From positions 62,001 through 126,000 of the forward strand of contig NZ_JPZL01000004.1 in assembly GCF_000759345.1 (NCBI RefSeq): DNA of 64,000 nucleotides, read 5' to 3'. A program made the translations under genes and the position numbers. Below are positions 63,510 to 64,000 of this stretch, one piece after another (position 1 is the stretch's first letter; each line of letters opens with the position of its first letter). The notes beneath the pieces are model-generated. The model did not search any database and was not told where the DNA came from. It was given only the letters and a program-made list of their open reading frames with translations. This stretch comes from Litchfieldella xinjiangensis (GTDB lineage: Bacteria; Pseudomonadota; Gammaproteobacteria; Pseudomonadales; Halomonadaceae).

Positions 63510-64000
63510 CTAACGAGAAGCATGATGCCGACCCATGCGACAGGCGATATCGAAGGCGTGTCGCATGGCCTCGACGTTCGCCCTTCCCTTCCCCGCGATA
63601 TCGAAGGCGGTGCCATGGGCCGGGGTTGTGATGGGGATAGGTAGCCCGCCTTGTACGGTGACCCCGCGCTCGAACCCCATCAGCTTCAAGGCGATTTGCC
63701 CTTGGTCGTGATACATGGTCACGACACCATCGAATTCTCCATCCCGAGCGCGCCGAAAGATGGTGTCGGCGGGGAAAGGGCCCTGGGCTGCGTAACCGGC
63801 GTCTCGGCATGCGTCGATCGCCGGTGCAATAATGTCGATCTCTTCGCGGCCGCAGGTTCCTCCCTCGCCAGCGTGAGGATTAAGTGCCGCCACCCCTATA
63901 CGTGGCTGCTCAATGCCGGCGGCAATCAAGGCATCATGAATTAACTGGGTGGCGCTGAGAATGCGCTCAGACGTCACGTGGGACGCCGCCTCAGCAAGCG
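63510..64000 (-). CDS. PdxA-family dehydrogenase, C-terminal part (partial)
   Basis: About 163 residues, open to the right edge. IGVAALNPHAGEGGTCGREE, the metal-site VTMYHDQGQIALKLMGFERG and TPAHGTAFDIAGKG are diagnostic of 4-hydroxythreonine-4-phosphate dehydrogenase. PdxA2 paralogues act on D-threonate or D-erythronate 4-phosphate and sit in catabolic clusters; the context (transporter, catabolic enzymes, no pyridoxine genes) favours PdxA2. The N-terminus and any DUF1537 kinase partner lie outside the window. Confidence 0.85.
   Translation of the reverse strand, partial: LAEAASHVTSERILSATQLIHDALIAAGIEQPRIGVAALNPHAGEGGTCGREEIDIIAPAIDACRDAGYAAQGPFPADTIFRRARDGEFDGVVTMYHDQGQIALKLMGFERGVTVQGGLPIPITTPAHGTAFDIAGKGRANVEAMRHAFDIACRMGRHHASR

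Overview
The window looks like a chromosome segment of a halophilic gammaproteobacterium of the Halomonadaceae type (Halomonas or a close relative). This is inferred from the moderately high GC, the many TRAP, TctABC and ABC solute-uptake systems with acidic binding proteins, an LPS-core gene cluster, a Rsm/Csr-type small RNA and dispersed REP hairpins. I saw no tRNA, rRNA, CRISPR array or prophage. Several AT-richer patches (about 20.6-21.7 kb, 41.1-42.9 kb and 58.2-62.2 kb) and decayed genes mark accessory DNA.

Region by region. 1-2.5 kb: the end of a histidine kinase, a stand-alone receiver protein, hipBA with three evenly spaced operators and, read from the opposite strand, a previously unmarked CsrA/RsmA-titrating small RNA with a GacA/UvrY-like box. 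2.6-4.8 kb: an orphan prephenate-dehydratase-like protein, then a RAYT (REP transposase) embedded in REP hairpins, with a 315-bp tandem duplication. 4.8-8.6 kb: a TAXI-type TRAP transporter facing an SDR dehydrogenase across shared operator-like motifs. 8.8-11.6 kb: cysQ, a small acidic protein, a VapBC-like toxin-antitoxin pair and a YegS/DAGK-like lipid kinase. 11.9-15.4 kb: an autotransporter coupled to a lipoprotein hydrolase. 15.5-24.3 kb: envelope glycan genes (LtaS-like transferase, three glycosyltransferases, two Kdo-kinase-like proteins, a hexapeptide acyltransferase and an O-antigen ligase). 24.3-25.6 kb: a gene-poor stretch with an IS3-family relic. 25.6-28.6 kb: a polar amino-acid ABC transporter. 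28.8-33.4 kb: a CHASE2 membrane protein, a small exported protein and an M48 lipoprotease, next to the fossil of a two-partner secretion locus in which the tpsB start has been fused to the interior of tpsA. 33.8-41.1 kb: wecB-nfrB-nfrA-DUF4434, four genes linked by 4-nt overlaps, matching a c-di-GMP-controlled ManNAc polysaccharide (NGR/N4 receptor) system. 41.1-44.5 kb: AT-rich accessory DNA with a 46-aa membrane protein, two pseudogenes and a YiiX-like hydrolase. 44.6-55 kb: a tetronate (L-threonate/D-erythronate) catabolic operon with its own DctPQM transporter, an aldehyde dehydrogenase and a LacI regulator. 55.2-64 kb: a CoA-transferase, an enoyl-CoA hydratase, a gamma-carbonic-anhydrase-like protein, a FAD 2-hydroxyacid dehydrogenase, a TctABC transporter and the end of a PdxA-family gene, with shared operator-like blocks suggesting one regulon for an unidentified carboxylic acid.

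The genes fall into two themes: uptake and catabolism of organic acids (five transporters, four with a hairpin just after the binding-protein gene) and envelope polysaccharides or surface proteins. The strongest new readings are the Rsm-type RNA, the self-contained wecB-nfrBA-DUF4434 operon, the CHASE2/M48 module beside a collapsed secretion locus, and the duplicated operator block in the CoA-transferase/TctC region.
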